DNA from: DASPSR01 sp035498715 | Lineage (GTDB): Bacteria; Nitrospirota; UBA9217 | Direction: 5' to 3' | Assembly: GCA_035498715.1 (NCBI GenBank) | Contig: DATJZV010000025.1 | Coordinates: 1-37,381, forward strand | Length of the DNA stretch: 37,381 nucleotides | Part shown: one piece after another, positions 1 to 8,043 of the stretch | How the letters are laid out: each line of letters starts with the position of its first letter | How positions within the stretch are numbered: position 1 is the stretch's first letter | The notes under the pieces: model-generated | What the model was told of the DNA's origin: nothing | The model's input: the letters and a program-made list of their open reading frames with translations, nothing else | Databases searched by the model: none | Made by a program: the position numbers and the translations under genes

Positions 1-4
1 GTGG

Positions 5-322
5 CTATATATGTGATTGTGGCGGATAATCCTGCGAGAGAAATGCCGCTGCGTACTTGTGCAGTGAATACTCGCCGTACCCGAACTTTTCATTGATGGT
101 TTGAAACGCTGCTGTCCTGGCTTTCCCATGAGGCATGTTCCACGCAGTCTTCCATTCGTCGGAACCACGCATGGCATTAAGGCGCGTGAGCGCCTCGGAG
201 AGACAGGCATTGTAGAGATTACGTCCCGCGTTAAGGCGCACCTCCAATATGCGGTTCTCTTTCGGAGTGGTCACGAGTTGAAACTCGTGGATGAAAGACC
301 GGGTTTTCGCCTTTGAAGCCAT
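5..322 (-). pseudogene. 5' fragment of a TnpB-like (IS200/IS605-family) transposase gene
   Basis: The 105 residues resemble the N-terminus of TnpB/OrfB-type transposases: a basic start, then a segment around GRNLYNACLSEAL (about residues 33-45) and a KFGYGEYSLHKYAAAF stretch. The usual protein is several times longer, with a RuvC-like core and a zinc ribbon, none of which is present. After the AAAF stretch (about residue 94) the sequence no longer looks like the family and stops at TAG (bases 5-7), which suggests a frameshift or a truncated copy. The rest could lie beyond the left edge in another frame. The family assignment is from memory of TnpB N-termini; the truncation is seen directly. 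Confidence 0.6.
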
Positions 323-380
323 TATAATAAATATATGTTATTACTTGACAAATAGCAACTGAAACAATTCCCGCATTCAT

Positions 381-401
381 CCCCATGGCTAAAGCCAGGG
401 G
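381..401. repeat. IS200/IS605-type terminal hairpin
   Basis: CCCC-A-TGGC-TAAA-GCCA-GGGG forms an 8-bp stem with one bulged A and a four-base loop. Hairpins of this sequence are typical of the ends of IS200/IS605 elements and of the 3' end of the guide RNA next to tnpB genes. It lies 59 bases upstream of the tnpB-like fragment, not downstream, so it may be the left end of that element or the right end of a lost neighbour. Confidence 0.5.
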
Positions 402-492
402 CTTTCTGCGGTGGTTTTGGTAAAGTATATGTCAACAAAAACAAAAGGAAAGACTTTGTTGGGGGGGACAGGAAGTAGGCATCTTTTACAAC

Positions 493-1269
493 TCATACTG
501 TGAAAACGTCTGAAACAGTGTAACGATCAGCCGTATAAAGGATGATATCCTCTGCGCCAAGCCTCCTGTGCGTCCTGAGCGCGACATCGGGATGGTTGTT
601 CTGTTCCGACAGGTGGGAGAGGCAAGCCCACTTGAGCCGCTTTGCCTCGGACGCACGGCGCAAAATATCGGCGGCCTCGATGTTCGAGAGATGGCCCCGA
701 GGCCCTTTGATGCGCTGCTTAAGATAGGCAGGATATGGTCCGGCGGCGAGCATGTCCGGGTCGTAATTGCTCTCAAGGAAAACTGCATCAACGGACGAGA
801 CGAGATAAATAAGGCCCTTGAATACGTGGCCAAGGTCGGTCATGATACCAAGCCGCTTCGACCCAGAACTCACGATAAAAGCCGCACCATCCGCGCCGTC
901 ATGCGGCGTGGGGATCGCTTGTACCAGCACGTCGCCGAATTGGAGGTTGTCGCTCGACCGGAAGTGACGCACATCCTTAAGCTTGCCGAGCGTGCATCGC
1001 GATGACGCTGCAGCGAGCGTGGCTGGCGTGACATAGATCGGGAGGCCGTACTTTCTCTGAAAGACACCGGCGTGCCGAATGTGATCGCCATGGTCGTGGG
1101 AGATGATCACGGCGTCTACTTTCCTGATGTCACGCCCGTGGGCAAGGAGCCGCTCAGCAGCCTGCACGCCGGTGATGCCGGCGTCGAACAGGAGCTTTAC
1201 GCCACCTGTTTCCACGTAAATGCAGTTACCGTTGCTGCCTGACTGAAGCGAGATCGCTATCATGCTCAT
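493..1269 (-). CDS. MBL-fold metallohydrolase, YycJ/WalJ-like
   Basis: This is a metallo-beta-lactamase-fold hydrolase of about 258 residues. The metal-binding motif HDHGDH is intact, and the N-terminal SLQSGSNGNCIYVE block and the late GHLSN and LSHLSEQNN segments match the YycJ/WalJ group of putative two-metal nucleases or phosphoesterases. The substrate cannot be told from sequence. The open frame extends to an ATG at 1293, but a promoter (1280-1308) overlaps that codon and family members begin close to the SLQSGSNGN block. I therefore favour the ATG at 1269; 1275 and 1263 are alternatives. The gene stands alone, with no co-directional neighbour nearby. Confidence 0.85.
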   Translation of the reverse strand: MSMIAISLQSGSNGNCIYVETGGVKLLFDAGITGVQAAERLLAHGRDIRKVDAVIISHDHGDHIRHAGVFQRKYGLPIYVTPATLAAASSRCTLGKLKDVRHFRSSDNLQFGDVLVQAIPTPHDGADGAAFIVSSGSKRLGIMTDLGHVFKGLIYLVSSVDAVFLESNYDPDMLAAGPYPAYLKQRIKGPRGHLSNIEAADILRRASEAKRLKWACLSHLSEQNNHPDVALRTHRRLGAEDIILYTADRYTVSDVFTV

Positions 1270-1279
1270 GGTCATTCGT

Positions 1280-1308
1280 ACTGTATCAGTCATTTAGAAG
1301 ATTGTCAA
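1280..1308 (-). promoter_or_regulatory. Candidate sigma-70 promoter for the YycJ-like gene
   Basis: On the minus strand: TTGACA (1303-1308), a 17-base spacer, then TACAGT (1280-1285) preceded by an extended -10 TG. The expected start of transcription is about base 1273, so the mRNA would have almost no leader before the ATG at 1269. Confidence 0.5.
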
Positions 1309-1566
1309 CCGGAATGAAAATAAGCCAGAATCGCAAATGAGCAATGCATTGTCGCCATATCGCCTTTCCTTTCGCCGCCTCATCTTTTCCGCGTGCGAAG
1401 AAGGGAGATGAGAACGTATGTTTTTACTTTCCCTTAATCGCAATTTTCAATTAGAGAACATCTAAATTTCGGATAATTATTGTCCACAATACGACCGGTC
1501 TGTCCAAATTCTGTAAAAAAAACCGAATAATTCCTGTTTAACACTTTGTAAATAAGCATTTATTAA

Positions 1567-1583
1567 TTGGCAATAATTTTGCT
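1567..1583 (+). promoter_or_regulatory. Sigma-54-type (-24/-12) promoter
   Basis: TTGGCAATAATTTTGCT has the invariant GG and GC at the correct 10-base separation, with TGGCA and TTGCT boxes. Only two of the specified consensus positions differ (AT for CG after GGCA). Predicted transcription start is about base 1594, roughly 207 bases before the two-CW-domain gene, the next gene on this strand. Confidence 0.6.
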
Positions 1584-1691
1584 AGATATTCTTATAAGAT
1601 TCGCTGCAATAAAAATGAGTTCCGTTAGAAATCGTAGTTCTCTACAGAATATAGTTGGTGACTTTCTACACGGCCTCCAAGGCACAATGTA

Positions 1692-1735
1692 AAACGGAGT
1701 CAAGAATTGGCAACTTGCTCAAACGGAGTCAAGAA
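1692..1735. repeat. Two 15-base direct repeats
   Basis: AAACGGAGTCAAGAA occurs at 1692-1706 and again, identically, at 1721-1735, start-to-start 29 bases. The pair lies in the leader between the sigma-54 site and the two-CW-domain gene. It could be a regulator site or a small duplication. Confidence 0.75.
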
Positions 1736-1800
1736 AGCTTCCGTGCCGATAGCCGCGTTTAGTGGCCAACGATCGAAACGCTGAGGGTGGGTAAGAACGA

Positions 1801-2187
1801 ATGTTAGAGGTCAAAGTGAAGTTGAACTGTTGGGAGCACAAAAAATGCGGACGGCAGCCCGGAGGGCACAAAGTGCAGGAACTTGGCGTATGCCCTGCGG
1901 CCACGAATTCGGAGCTGAACGGCGCTCATGGTGGCACGAACGCAGGTAGGGCATGCTGGGTCGTGGCGGGGTCTCTCTGCGGTGGCAAGATTCAGGGAAC
2001 GTATGCGAGCAAGTTGCTAAACTGCTGGCGATGCAATTTCATGAACGCCGTAAAACAGGAGGAAGACCCAAACCCCCTCGGTTTCTCACACACACGGCTC
2101 GGAATGGAACGGGCCCTTGAGAAACAGAATGGAAAAAGAACTCCAACCCGCCGTACAGGTTATGATGCACAATTAGAAAAACACTAG
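1801..2187 (+). CDS. Two-CW-domain protein
   Basis: This small protein (128 residues) is rich in Cys and Trp: an N-terminal NCWEHKKCGR motif (about residues 9-18), then CPAAT, HGG, ACWVVAG, CGG and a second NCWRCNF unit (about 74-80). This is the pattern of the two-CW domain, found alone or joined to sensory modules in Nitrospirota and Desulfobacterota. The spacing of the cysteines suggests metal or redox chemistry, but the function is not known. The tail from about residue 87 is basic and probably disordered. A GAGGGTGG ribosome-binding site lies ten bases before the ATG. The leader is long, and a sigma-54-type promoter stands about 220 bases upstream. Confidence 0.75.
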   Translation: MLEVKVKLNCWEHKKCGRQPGGHKVQELGVCPAATNSELNGAHGGTNAGRACWVVAGSLCGGKIQGTYASKLLNCWRCNFMNAVKQEEDPNPLGFSHTRLGMERALEKQNGKRTPTRRTGYDAQLEKH

Positions 2188-2265
2188 AGACGTGACCTGC
2201 TATTGATGAATCGTCTGCTGAGGCGGTCCTTAAGATGCGGTGCGCCTTATGATCAAAGATTATTC

Positions 2266-2294
2266 TTGAGGGCTGTACTGACCTGTATTATAAT
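2266..2294 (+). promoter_or_regulatory. Sigma-70 promoter for trmJ
   Basis: TTGAGG (2266-2271), a 17-base spacer and a perfect TATAAT (2289-2294). The predicted start near 2301 leaves a leader of about 65 bases before the trmJ ATG. Confidence 0.7.
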
Positions 2295-2365
2295 ACCTGC
2301 CATGCTGTAACCTTTGGGACGCGATCGTTTCGCCCCGTGTTCTTGACACGGTACCATATTCCCTT

Positions 2366-3100
2366 ATGCCCTCACATTCACCCCTCGATAAGATCGGCCT
2401 CGTCCTTGTGGACACCAAGACGCCCGGCAATATGGGCGCTGTGGCCCGGTGCATGATGAACATGGGGCTTTCGAATCTCATTCTTGTGAGACCCCCTGCT
2501 GACCAACATAGTGAGGCGCGGAAGCTAGCCGCTGGAGCGCACCGTGTTCTTGAGAATGCTCAAACGTTTTCCACGCTCAGGGATGCCGTATCAGGCTTCG
2601 GGTTGGTGATCGGAGCGTCGCGTCACCAGAGCCGCTGGAGAAAGAACTTCCATACGCCAAGAATCCTGGCGGAGAGGTTGATCCCCTATCTCTCCGGGAA
2701 CAGGATTGCCATTGTGTTTGGAAACGAGGTCAACGGTCTGGAAAACGATGACATAGCATTGTGCCATGAACTCATATCCATACCGTCGTCAAGCGCCTTT
2801 CCGTCGCTGAACCTTTCCCACGCTGTCATGGTCGTTGCATATGAACTTTTTGTCGCCGCGCAGGCAAATCTTCCGTCTTCCGACCGCACCCTAGCTCCTT
2901 CCGGCGAACTCGAACAATTCTATGAACATTTGCAGAAATCGTTGCAGGACATGGGATTTATCGATAAGGCACATCCCGAGCATATGATGTTTTCTTTGCG
3001 CCAAATGTTCGGAAGGGCAAGATTGGACCGTAGGGATGTCAGCATCCTGAGAGGGATCTTGAGTCAAATAGAAAGGTCGTCAAAGATCCAGAAAAAATGA
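2366..3100 (+). CDS. trmJ: tRNA/rRNA 2'-O-methyltransferase, TrmJ-like (SpoU/SPOUT family)
   Basis: This is a SPOUT-fold RNA ribose methyltransferase; TrmJ modifies the 2'-OH of position 32 in tRNA using S-adenosylmethionine. The N-terminal motif TPGNMGAVARCMMNMG (about residues 19-34) carries the family Asn and Arg. The C-terminal knot motifs IVFGNEVNGLENDD and PSLNLSHAVMVVAYEL are also clear, followed by a helical tail of about 80 residues. The length (244) matches TrmJ. No strong ribosome-binding site precedes the ATG, so the exact start is less certain than the identity. It is transcribed alone from a good promoter at 2266-2294. Confidence 0.87.
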   Translation: MPSHSPLDKIGLVLVDTKTPGNMGAVARCMMNMGLSNLILVRPPADQHSEARKLAAGAHRVLENAQTFSTLRDAVSGFGLVIGASRHQSRWRKNFHTPRILAERLIPYLSGNRIAIVFGNEVNGLENDDIALCHELISIPSSSAFPSLNLSHAVMVVAYELFVAAQANLPSSDRTLAPSGELEQFYEHLQKSLQDMGFIDKAHPEHMMFSLRQMFGRARLDRRDVSILRGILSQIERSSKIQKK

Positions 3101-3302
3101 AACTGTCGCTGATTTTATTGTCCATAAAGACTTTCCAAAGCGCTCATCGTCACTCTTCGAATATAAACTGAATTCCGCCATTGACACGAGCGAAAAGATG
3201 GTGAATGTTACAGCATGGATATGTGAACATTTCTGTATTTTAAGCCTGGCCGATATGCACTCTAAACTGCCATCATAATCGCAATATGAACGAGGGGGCA
3301 TT

Positions 3303-5114
3303 ATGTCGTTGTCTTTAAAGCCTTTCAGGACTTTGCTACTGGTTTTTTTAATCTTCGTAACAGCGATGGTCATCAGATTTGTTTATTTCGCCCAGATAAA
3401 AAATGATTTTTTTTTCCAGACGCCATACATGGATGCTCAATATTATGATGATTGGGCCAGAGAAATTGTATCGAGTGGTGACTGGCTATCGCGAAGCCGT
3501 GGTGTATTTGTAATGAGTCCTGGATATTCTTATTTTCTCGCAGTTATTTATTGGCTATTCGGAATAAACATCTCGCTGGTTGTAGTAGTTCAGATGCTTC
3601 TTGGAAGCATATCTTGTGTGCTTGTATTCCTTATTGCGAGAAAAGCAGCAACATTTCGCCTCGATTCTTTTGGGGAACGTGGGAATAATAAAAGCGCAGA
3701 TATTCCGGCAACTATATCTGCCTTCCTTGCAGTTGCTTATGGCATTTCTCTTTTTTATGAGGGGCTGCTTGTGAAAGCAGCACTAATTAATTTTGTCAAC
3801 CTGTTAATGTTATATTTTCTGATCCTTGGTACAGAAAAAAACAAATGGACTTATTTTCTGTCTGCAGGATTATGCCTCGGGTATTCCACTCATCTGCGAC
3901 CGAACATTCTCGTTCTCATTCCTTTTGTATTGGTTTTTCAATTCTTAAGTGAAAGAAATCGAAACGAGGGTCCATCAGGATCGTCTTCACAACTGAACCA
4001 TTGGAAAAAACAAGTATTTATTTTCGGTCGACTTGTACCTTTCTTGTTGGGGATCTTGATTTTCTTGGTAGCTGGTGGTCTGCGCAACTACGTTGTAGGT
4101 AAACAATTTGTAATGACAACGGCGCATGGTGGAATGAATTTCTACACGGGTAATAATCCACAGTCTTTTGGCCCATATTGGGGATTACATTTCGCAGATC
4201 CCAATCCCGAAGCCGAAATCAAGGGTTTTCATGCAGAAGCAGAACGTCGTGCGGGACGTAGATTAACCGCCGAAGAGGCCGATAGAGTATGGTATAAAGA
4301 ATCATGGAGTTTTATGAGTAAACAACCTGTTCAGTGGTTGGGACTCATGGCAAGAAAAACGTTAATATTTATTAACAACTATGAAGATTCCATCAATCTC
4401 GATTACGAGGTGTTCCGTCGGGAGAGTAAGTCCATTCTAAGTCTCCCTCTTGTCACATATGGTATAGTGGTATCGCTTGGATTGTGGGGGATGTTTACTT
4501 GTGGCTGCAACAATTATGCTACCCGATTGTTGACTCTGTATTTCATATCTTATCTCTTAGTATCCGTTGCTTTCTTTGTAGTTTCTGAGTACCGCTATCC
4601 TGTTGTACCCGTTTTAATGGTTTTTTCTGGCCAGGGTTTGTGGTTCTTTCTCGATAACAAAAAGGCTAAAAGAACTGGAGTGAAAGTGCTTGGAATTGTA
4701 TTCTTGGTTTTTTCTATATGGTTGACGAACAAAGATATCTATAAGGACTGGTTCGGTTTGAACACTTATCATGAAGCAATTTTGTCGAATGCATATTACT
4801 CGATGGGCAACGTTTATGCGTACCATGACCAGATAGACAAGGCAAGGGAATTCTACTATAAAGCTATCACCATCAAATCTCAACCTGGTCCACTCGTAAA
4901 ATTGGGTGCATTATTTTTAAAGCAGGGGATGGTTGCTGAGGCTAAACAAATGTATGAAAAAGCTATTCAACTTTACCCGCAAGATACAGATACAGCTGAA
5001 GCATATATTAGTCTTGGAATGATATATATGTCTGAAAAAAATTATCAAGCTTCAGAATATTTATTCCAACAGGGTTATGCTTTACAATCACAATCTCCCA
5101 AACAATATAAGTAA
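3303..5114 (+). CDS. Membrane glycosyltransferase (GT39/PMT-like) with C-terminal TPR repeats
   Basis: The protein has 603 residues. The first 480 or so are strongly hydrophobic, with about ten or more membrane helices. The first periplasmic loop carries an acidic PYMDAQYYDDWA segment, the arrangement of GT-C enzymes that use polyprenyl-phosphate sugars. From about residue 495 to the end there are three TPR-like units (for example YYSMGNVYAYHDQIDKAREF and AYISLGMIYMSEKNYQASEY), so a catalytic membrane part is joined to a protein-binding tail. A GAGGGGG ribosome-binding site precedes the ATG. The gene is visibly richer in A and T than the dcw genes beside it, which hints at transfer. Substrate and acceptor are unknown. 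Confidence 0.7.
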   Translation: MSLSLKPFRTLLLVFLIFVTAMVIRFVYFAQIKNDFFFQTPYMDAQYYDDWAREIVSSGDWLSRSRGVFVMSPGYSYFLAVIYWLFGINISLVVVVQMLLGSISCVLVFLIARKAATFRLDSFGERGNNKSADIPATISAFLAVAYGISLFYEGLLVKAALINFVNLLMLYFLILGTEKNKWTYFLSAGLCLGYSTHLRPNILVLIPFVLVFQFLSERNRNEGPSGSSSQLNHWKKQVFIFGRLVPFLLGILIFLVAGGLRNYVVGKQFVMTTAHGGMNFYTGNNPQSFGPYWGLHFADPNPEAEIKGFHAEAERRAGRRLTAEEADRVWYKESWSFMSKQPVQWLGLMARKTLIFINNYEDSINLDYEVFRRESKSILSLPLVTYGIVVSLGLWGMFTCGCNNYATRLLTLYFISYLLVSVAFFVVSEYRYPVVPVLMVFSGQGLWFFLDNKKAKRTGVKVLGIVFLVFSIWLTNKDIYKDWFGLNTYHEAILSNAYYSMGNVYAYHDQIDKAREFYYKAITIKSQPGPLVKLGALFLKQGMVAEAKQMYEKAIQLYPQDTDTAEAYISLGMIYMSEKNYQASEYLFQQGYALQSQSPKQYK

Positions 5115-5296
5115 TATTCGGATGAGACCTCCGTATATTTCACCGGTTCTATTGTAAAGTATTCAACTCGGGGTAGCCATGCTATCGCTTCTGGCACAGC
5201 ACCGAAATGATATGACGGCGAGCTTTCCTGCTTCGGATCAGTTGGTACTTAAAGAGGACGACAATGTCAAGCTGGCGCTCACCCTCACTTCTTACC

Positions 5297-6535
5297 TCAA
5301 TCCGCCTGCCGTCTGAGGAACGTCGGCTTGTCCAGGTCCTCATTATCAATGCCCAGAGCCTCGTTCTTGAAATCGAATGACTCCTGCTTGCGTTTTGGTT
5401 TTTCCAGAACGGCCCGGTACTCCTTGAGGCTTACAGGTCGCTTCACGCGCTCACGGATGCCTTCTTCATCGAATCCCGTGGCGATCACCGTGACTGTGAC
5501 CTCTTCACTCATCACCGGATTGATCACCGCCCCGAAAATGATGTTTGCGCCCGGGTCCACCTCTTCCTTAATGATGGCGGAAGCCTCATTCAGCTCGTAA
5601 ATCCCCATGTCATTCCCGCCGGTGATATTGATGAGCACCGCGCGAGCACCTTTGATGGAGCCGTCTTCAAGCAGCGGGCTCGCAATGGCCTTCTGTGCCG
5701 CCTCCGTGGCCCTGTTCTCGCCCGTACCGATGCCGGTGCCCATGACCGCCCTGCCTCGGCTCGCCATTACGGTCTTGACGTCTGCAAAGTCCACGTTCAC
5801 GTACCCTGGAACCATCACGACGTCCGATATCCCCTTCACTGCTTGGCCGAGCACATCGTCAGCGAGCTTGAAAGAATCGAGGAGAGGGGTCTTCTTCTCC
5901 GCCAGGTTCAGCAGGCGCTCGTTCGGGATGACGATGAGTGCGTCAACGTTTTTCTTCAGCTCCGCAATCCCTTCTTCCGCCTTGTGCATTCGGGCCATCC
6001 CCTCGAAGGAGAATGGTTTGGTGACCACGCCGACCGCTACGGCACCGACCTCACGGGCAAGGTTGGCTATTACCGGCGCAGCACCGGTGCCTGTGCCGCC
6101 ACCCATGCCAGCGGTGATGAATACCATGTCGGCACCGGCCATCGCAGCTTTGAGCTTGTCAGCATCTTCGAGCGCGGCCGATCTGCCGATCTCCGGGTTC
6201 GCCCCCGCCCCCCGTCCGTTTGTGATCTTGGACCCGATCTGGATCTTAATCGGCGCCCGAGTCAGTTCAAGTGCCTGCATGTCGGTGTTCGCAACAATAA
6301 ATTGCACGCCTCTGAAGTCAGACTGCACCATAGTGCTTACGGCGTTACTCCCGCCACCGCCTACGCCAACCACCTTTATGACGGCGGGCAGCCTCTCTTC
6401 TTCAAACTGGAACATCCCGCTGGCCCTCCTCTCTTCATGTTCCCCGATTGTACCGGGATCTTTTCCCGAACCCTTGTCGACGTCTGCAACAAATTCCATG
6501 ATGTCCTGAAATCCAAAATTGAGATTGTCGTCCAT
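5297..6535 (-). CDS. ftsZ: Cell division GTPase FtsZ
   Basis: FtsZ is the tubulin-like GTPase that assembles the Z ring at mid-cell. The GTP-binding core starts near residue 50 (IKVVGVGGGGSNAV), with the tubulin signature GGGTGTG at 145-151 and the catalytic T7-loop segment NVDFAD at 247-252. The C-terminal conserved peptide, DKPTFLRRQAD, which binds FtsA and other tethers, is complete. An acidic extension of about 45 residues precedes the core. It is supported as real coding sequence by an AGGAG site seven bases before this ATG; an internal Met at residue 41 is less likely. It is the last gene of the dcw operon and follows ftsA by 114 bases, a spacer that contains a hairpin. Confidence 0.97.
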   Translation of the reverse strand: MDDNLNFGFQDIMEFVADVDKGSGKDPGTIGEHEERRASGMFQFEEERLPAVIKVVGVGGGGSNAVSTMVQSDFRGVQFIVANTDMQALELTRAPIKIQIGSKITNGRGAGANPEIGRSAALEDADKLKAAMAGADMVFITAGMGGGTGTGAAPVIANLAREVGAVAVGVVTKPFSFEGMARMHKAEEGIAELKKNVDALIVIPNERLLNLAEKKTPLLDSFKLADDVLGQAVKGISDVVMVPGYVNVDFADVKTVMASRGRAVMGTGIGTGENRATEAAQKAIASPLLEDGSIKGARAVLINITGGNDMGIYELNEASAIIKEEVDPGANIIFGAVINPVMSEEVTVTVIATGFDEEGIRERVKRPVSLKEYRAVLEKPKRKQESFDFKNEALGIDNEDLDKPTFLRRQAD

Positions 6536-6548
6536 CGAATTCTCCTCG

Positions 6549-6566
6549 GCTCACGCTATCGTGAGC
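6549..6566 (-). promoter_or_regulatory. Hairpin in the ftsA-ftsZ spacer
   Basis: GCTCACG-ATAG-CGTGAGC is a perfect 7-bp stem with a four-base loop ending a few bases before the ftsZ ribosome-binding site. No T-run follows, so it is not a classical terminator. It may protect or process the ftsZ message, or tune ftsZ translation. Confidence 0.5.
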
Positions 6567-6649
6567 AATTGTAAAATGCAAAGTTAGTTTTAGAGTTTGC
6601 TTTTGCACTTAAACCTTTTCACTTTCCAATATTCAAAGTTTCACTCCTG

Positions 6650-7870
6650 CTAGACGTATTCCCCCAGCCACTTCCAGAACCGGTTGAACATACCGCTGGC
6701 CTTGAACTTCCTCGGCGATTCCTGCTGGTTTTCAGCACCATAAAGCACGAGCCCGACGCCCGTTGCGTAGATAGGGCTATTTACCACGTCCATGAGTCCC
6801 CCGATGTTCTGCGGCGTGCCGCGACGAATTGGAAGACCGAGGAACCGTTCAGCCGCCTCCTGCACCCCTTCCATGAGCGCCACGCCTCCCGTGAGCACGA
6901 TGCCAGAAGCGAACATGTCCTCGAACCCTGTCTTCTTGAGTCGCTGTTGTACCATGCTGAAGAGTTCCTCTATACGAGGCTCGATGATCTCAGACAGGAT
7001 CTGACGCGAGAGGAGGCGCGGAGGCCTGCCGCCCACGCTCGGCACGTCGAGGGTCTCTTCGTGCTTGACGAGCGATGAGAGAGCGCATCCGAATTTGATC
7101 TTGATCTTTTCTGCCTCCGAGGCTGGTGTGCGGAGGCCGATCGCGATATCGTTCGTAAGGTGGTTCCCACCAATAGGCAACACCTCAGTGTGCCACAGGC
7201 TGCCTTCAAGGAACAGCGCCACGTCCGTGGTGCCGCCGCCGATGTCCACGACCACCACCCCGAGGTTCTGCTCCTCGGCCGTAAGCACGGCTCGGCTCGA
7301 TGCGAGCGGCTGGAGCACGAGATCATTCACGTGGAGCCCTGCTCGGGAACAGCTCTTCACGATGTTCTGTATCGAGGTAAGCGCGCCACTAATGATGTGC
7401 ACCTTGGCTTCGAGCCGCACGCCGAACATACCGAGGGGGTCCTTGATCCCGTCCTGGTCATCGATGATGAACTCCTGGGGAAGCACATGGAGAACCTGCT
7501 GGTCCATAGGGATATTCACGGCGCGGGCTGCGTCAATCACACGCGCTATATCGGACGGCCCCACTTCCTTATTCTTGATAGCCACGACGCCGCGTGAGTT
7601 AATGCCCTTAATATGACTGCCGGAAATGCCGACATACACGGAGTTGATCTCCACTCCGGCCATGAGTTCGGCCTCCTGGACCGCCTTCTTGATGGATTCC
7701 ACCGTGCTGTCGATGTTCACGACCACGCCTTTCTTCAGACCATGCGAGGGGCTGATGCCAATCCCGATGATATCGACCTGTCCTCCATCCTTGACCTCGC
7801 CCACAATGGCACAGACCTTGGTAGTTCCTAGGTCCAGCCCTACGAGCACATTATCCGGTTTTTTTACCAC
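6650..7870 (-). CDS. ftsA: Cell division protein FtsA
   Basis: FtsA is the actin-like ATPase that ties FtsZ filaments to the membrane and activates septal wall synthesis. The phosphate-1 motif GLDLGTTKVCAIVGE lies near residue 12 and phosphate-2 VVVDIGGGTTDVALF near residue 205. A GIVLTGGVALMEG adenosine motif is near residue 335, and an amphipathic membrane-targeting end (FNRFWKWLGEYV) closes the protein. At 406 residues it has the usual length. The start is a GTG at 7870 with a GGGGGTG site just upstream; no nearby ATG gives the full actin fold. It lies between ftsQ and ftsZ in the standard order. Confidence 0.96.
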   Translation of the reverse strand: MVKKPDNVLVGLDLGTTKVCAIVGEVKDGGQVDIIGIGISPSHGLKKGVVVNIDSTVESIKKAVQEAELMAGVEINSVYVGISGSHIKGINSRGVVAIKNKEVGPSDIARVIDAARAVNIPMDQQVLHVLPQEFIIDDQDGIKDPLGMFGVRLEAKVHIISGALTSIQNIVKSCSRAGLHVNDLVLQPLASSRAVLTAEEQNLGVVVVDIGGGTTDVALFLEGSLWHTEVLPIGGNHLTNDIAIGLRTPASEAEKIKIKFGCALSSLVKHEETLDVPSVGGRPPRLLSRQILSEIIEPRIEELFSMVQQRLKKTGFEDMFASGIVLTGGVALMEGVQEAAERFLGLPIRRGTPQNIGGLMDVVNSPIYATGVGLVLYGAENQQESPRKFKASGMFNRFWKWLGEYV

Positions 7871-8043
7871 TGCACACCCCCGTTTGAAGCAATTTCAAAA
7901 CTCAAAGTTCTAAGTTATAATAATTGAGAATAACCCATGATAACAGTACGATAGGCAATTGCTTGGAACATAGTGTTCGACAATAAGCACTTAATTGTAA
8001 TTTGATGCTTGTTCCTTGGCGTGTTCTCCTCTTGTCCGATCTA

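Larger units (their letters stand above)
1294..1800. other. 507-base AT-rich intergenic region
   Basis: No convincing gene was found here. The stretch holds the minus-strand YycJ promoter, two palindromes (ATTGTCCACAAT at 1479-1490 and GACCGGTC at 1493-1500), a TGTCCA direct repeat (1481 and 1501, 20 bases apart), a sigma-54-type promoter (1567-1583) and a pair of 15-base direct repeats (1692-1735). The palindromes sit about 70-100 bases upstream of the sigma-54 site, where an enhancer-binding activator would be expected. Confidence 0.5.

Noticed and set aside
1615..1692. 25-codon ORF (MSSVRNRSSL...)
   Set aside because: No ribosome-binding site and no recognisable family; ends in the first direct repeat.
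1707..1720. TTGGCAACTTGCT, sigma-54-like
   Set aside because: The GG and GC are four bases too close.
2344..2372. TTGACA 17 bases before ATGCCC at the trmJ start
   Set aside because: No -10 box at the right place; the promoter at 2266-2294 is far better.
5179..5316. 45-codon plus-strand ORF overlapping the end of ftsZ
   Set aside because: No good ribosome-binding site and overlap with ftsZ on the other strand; judged chance.
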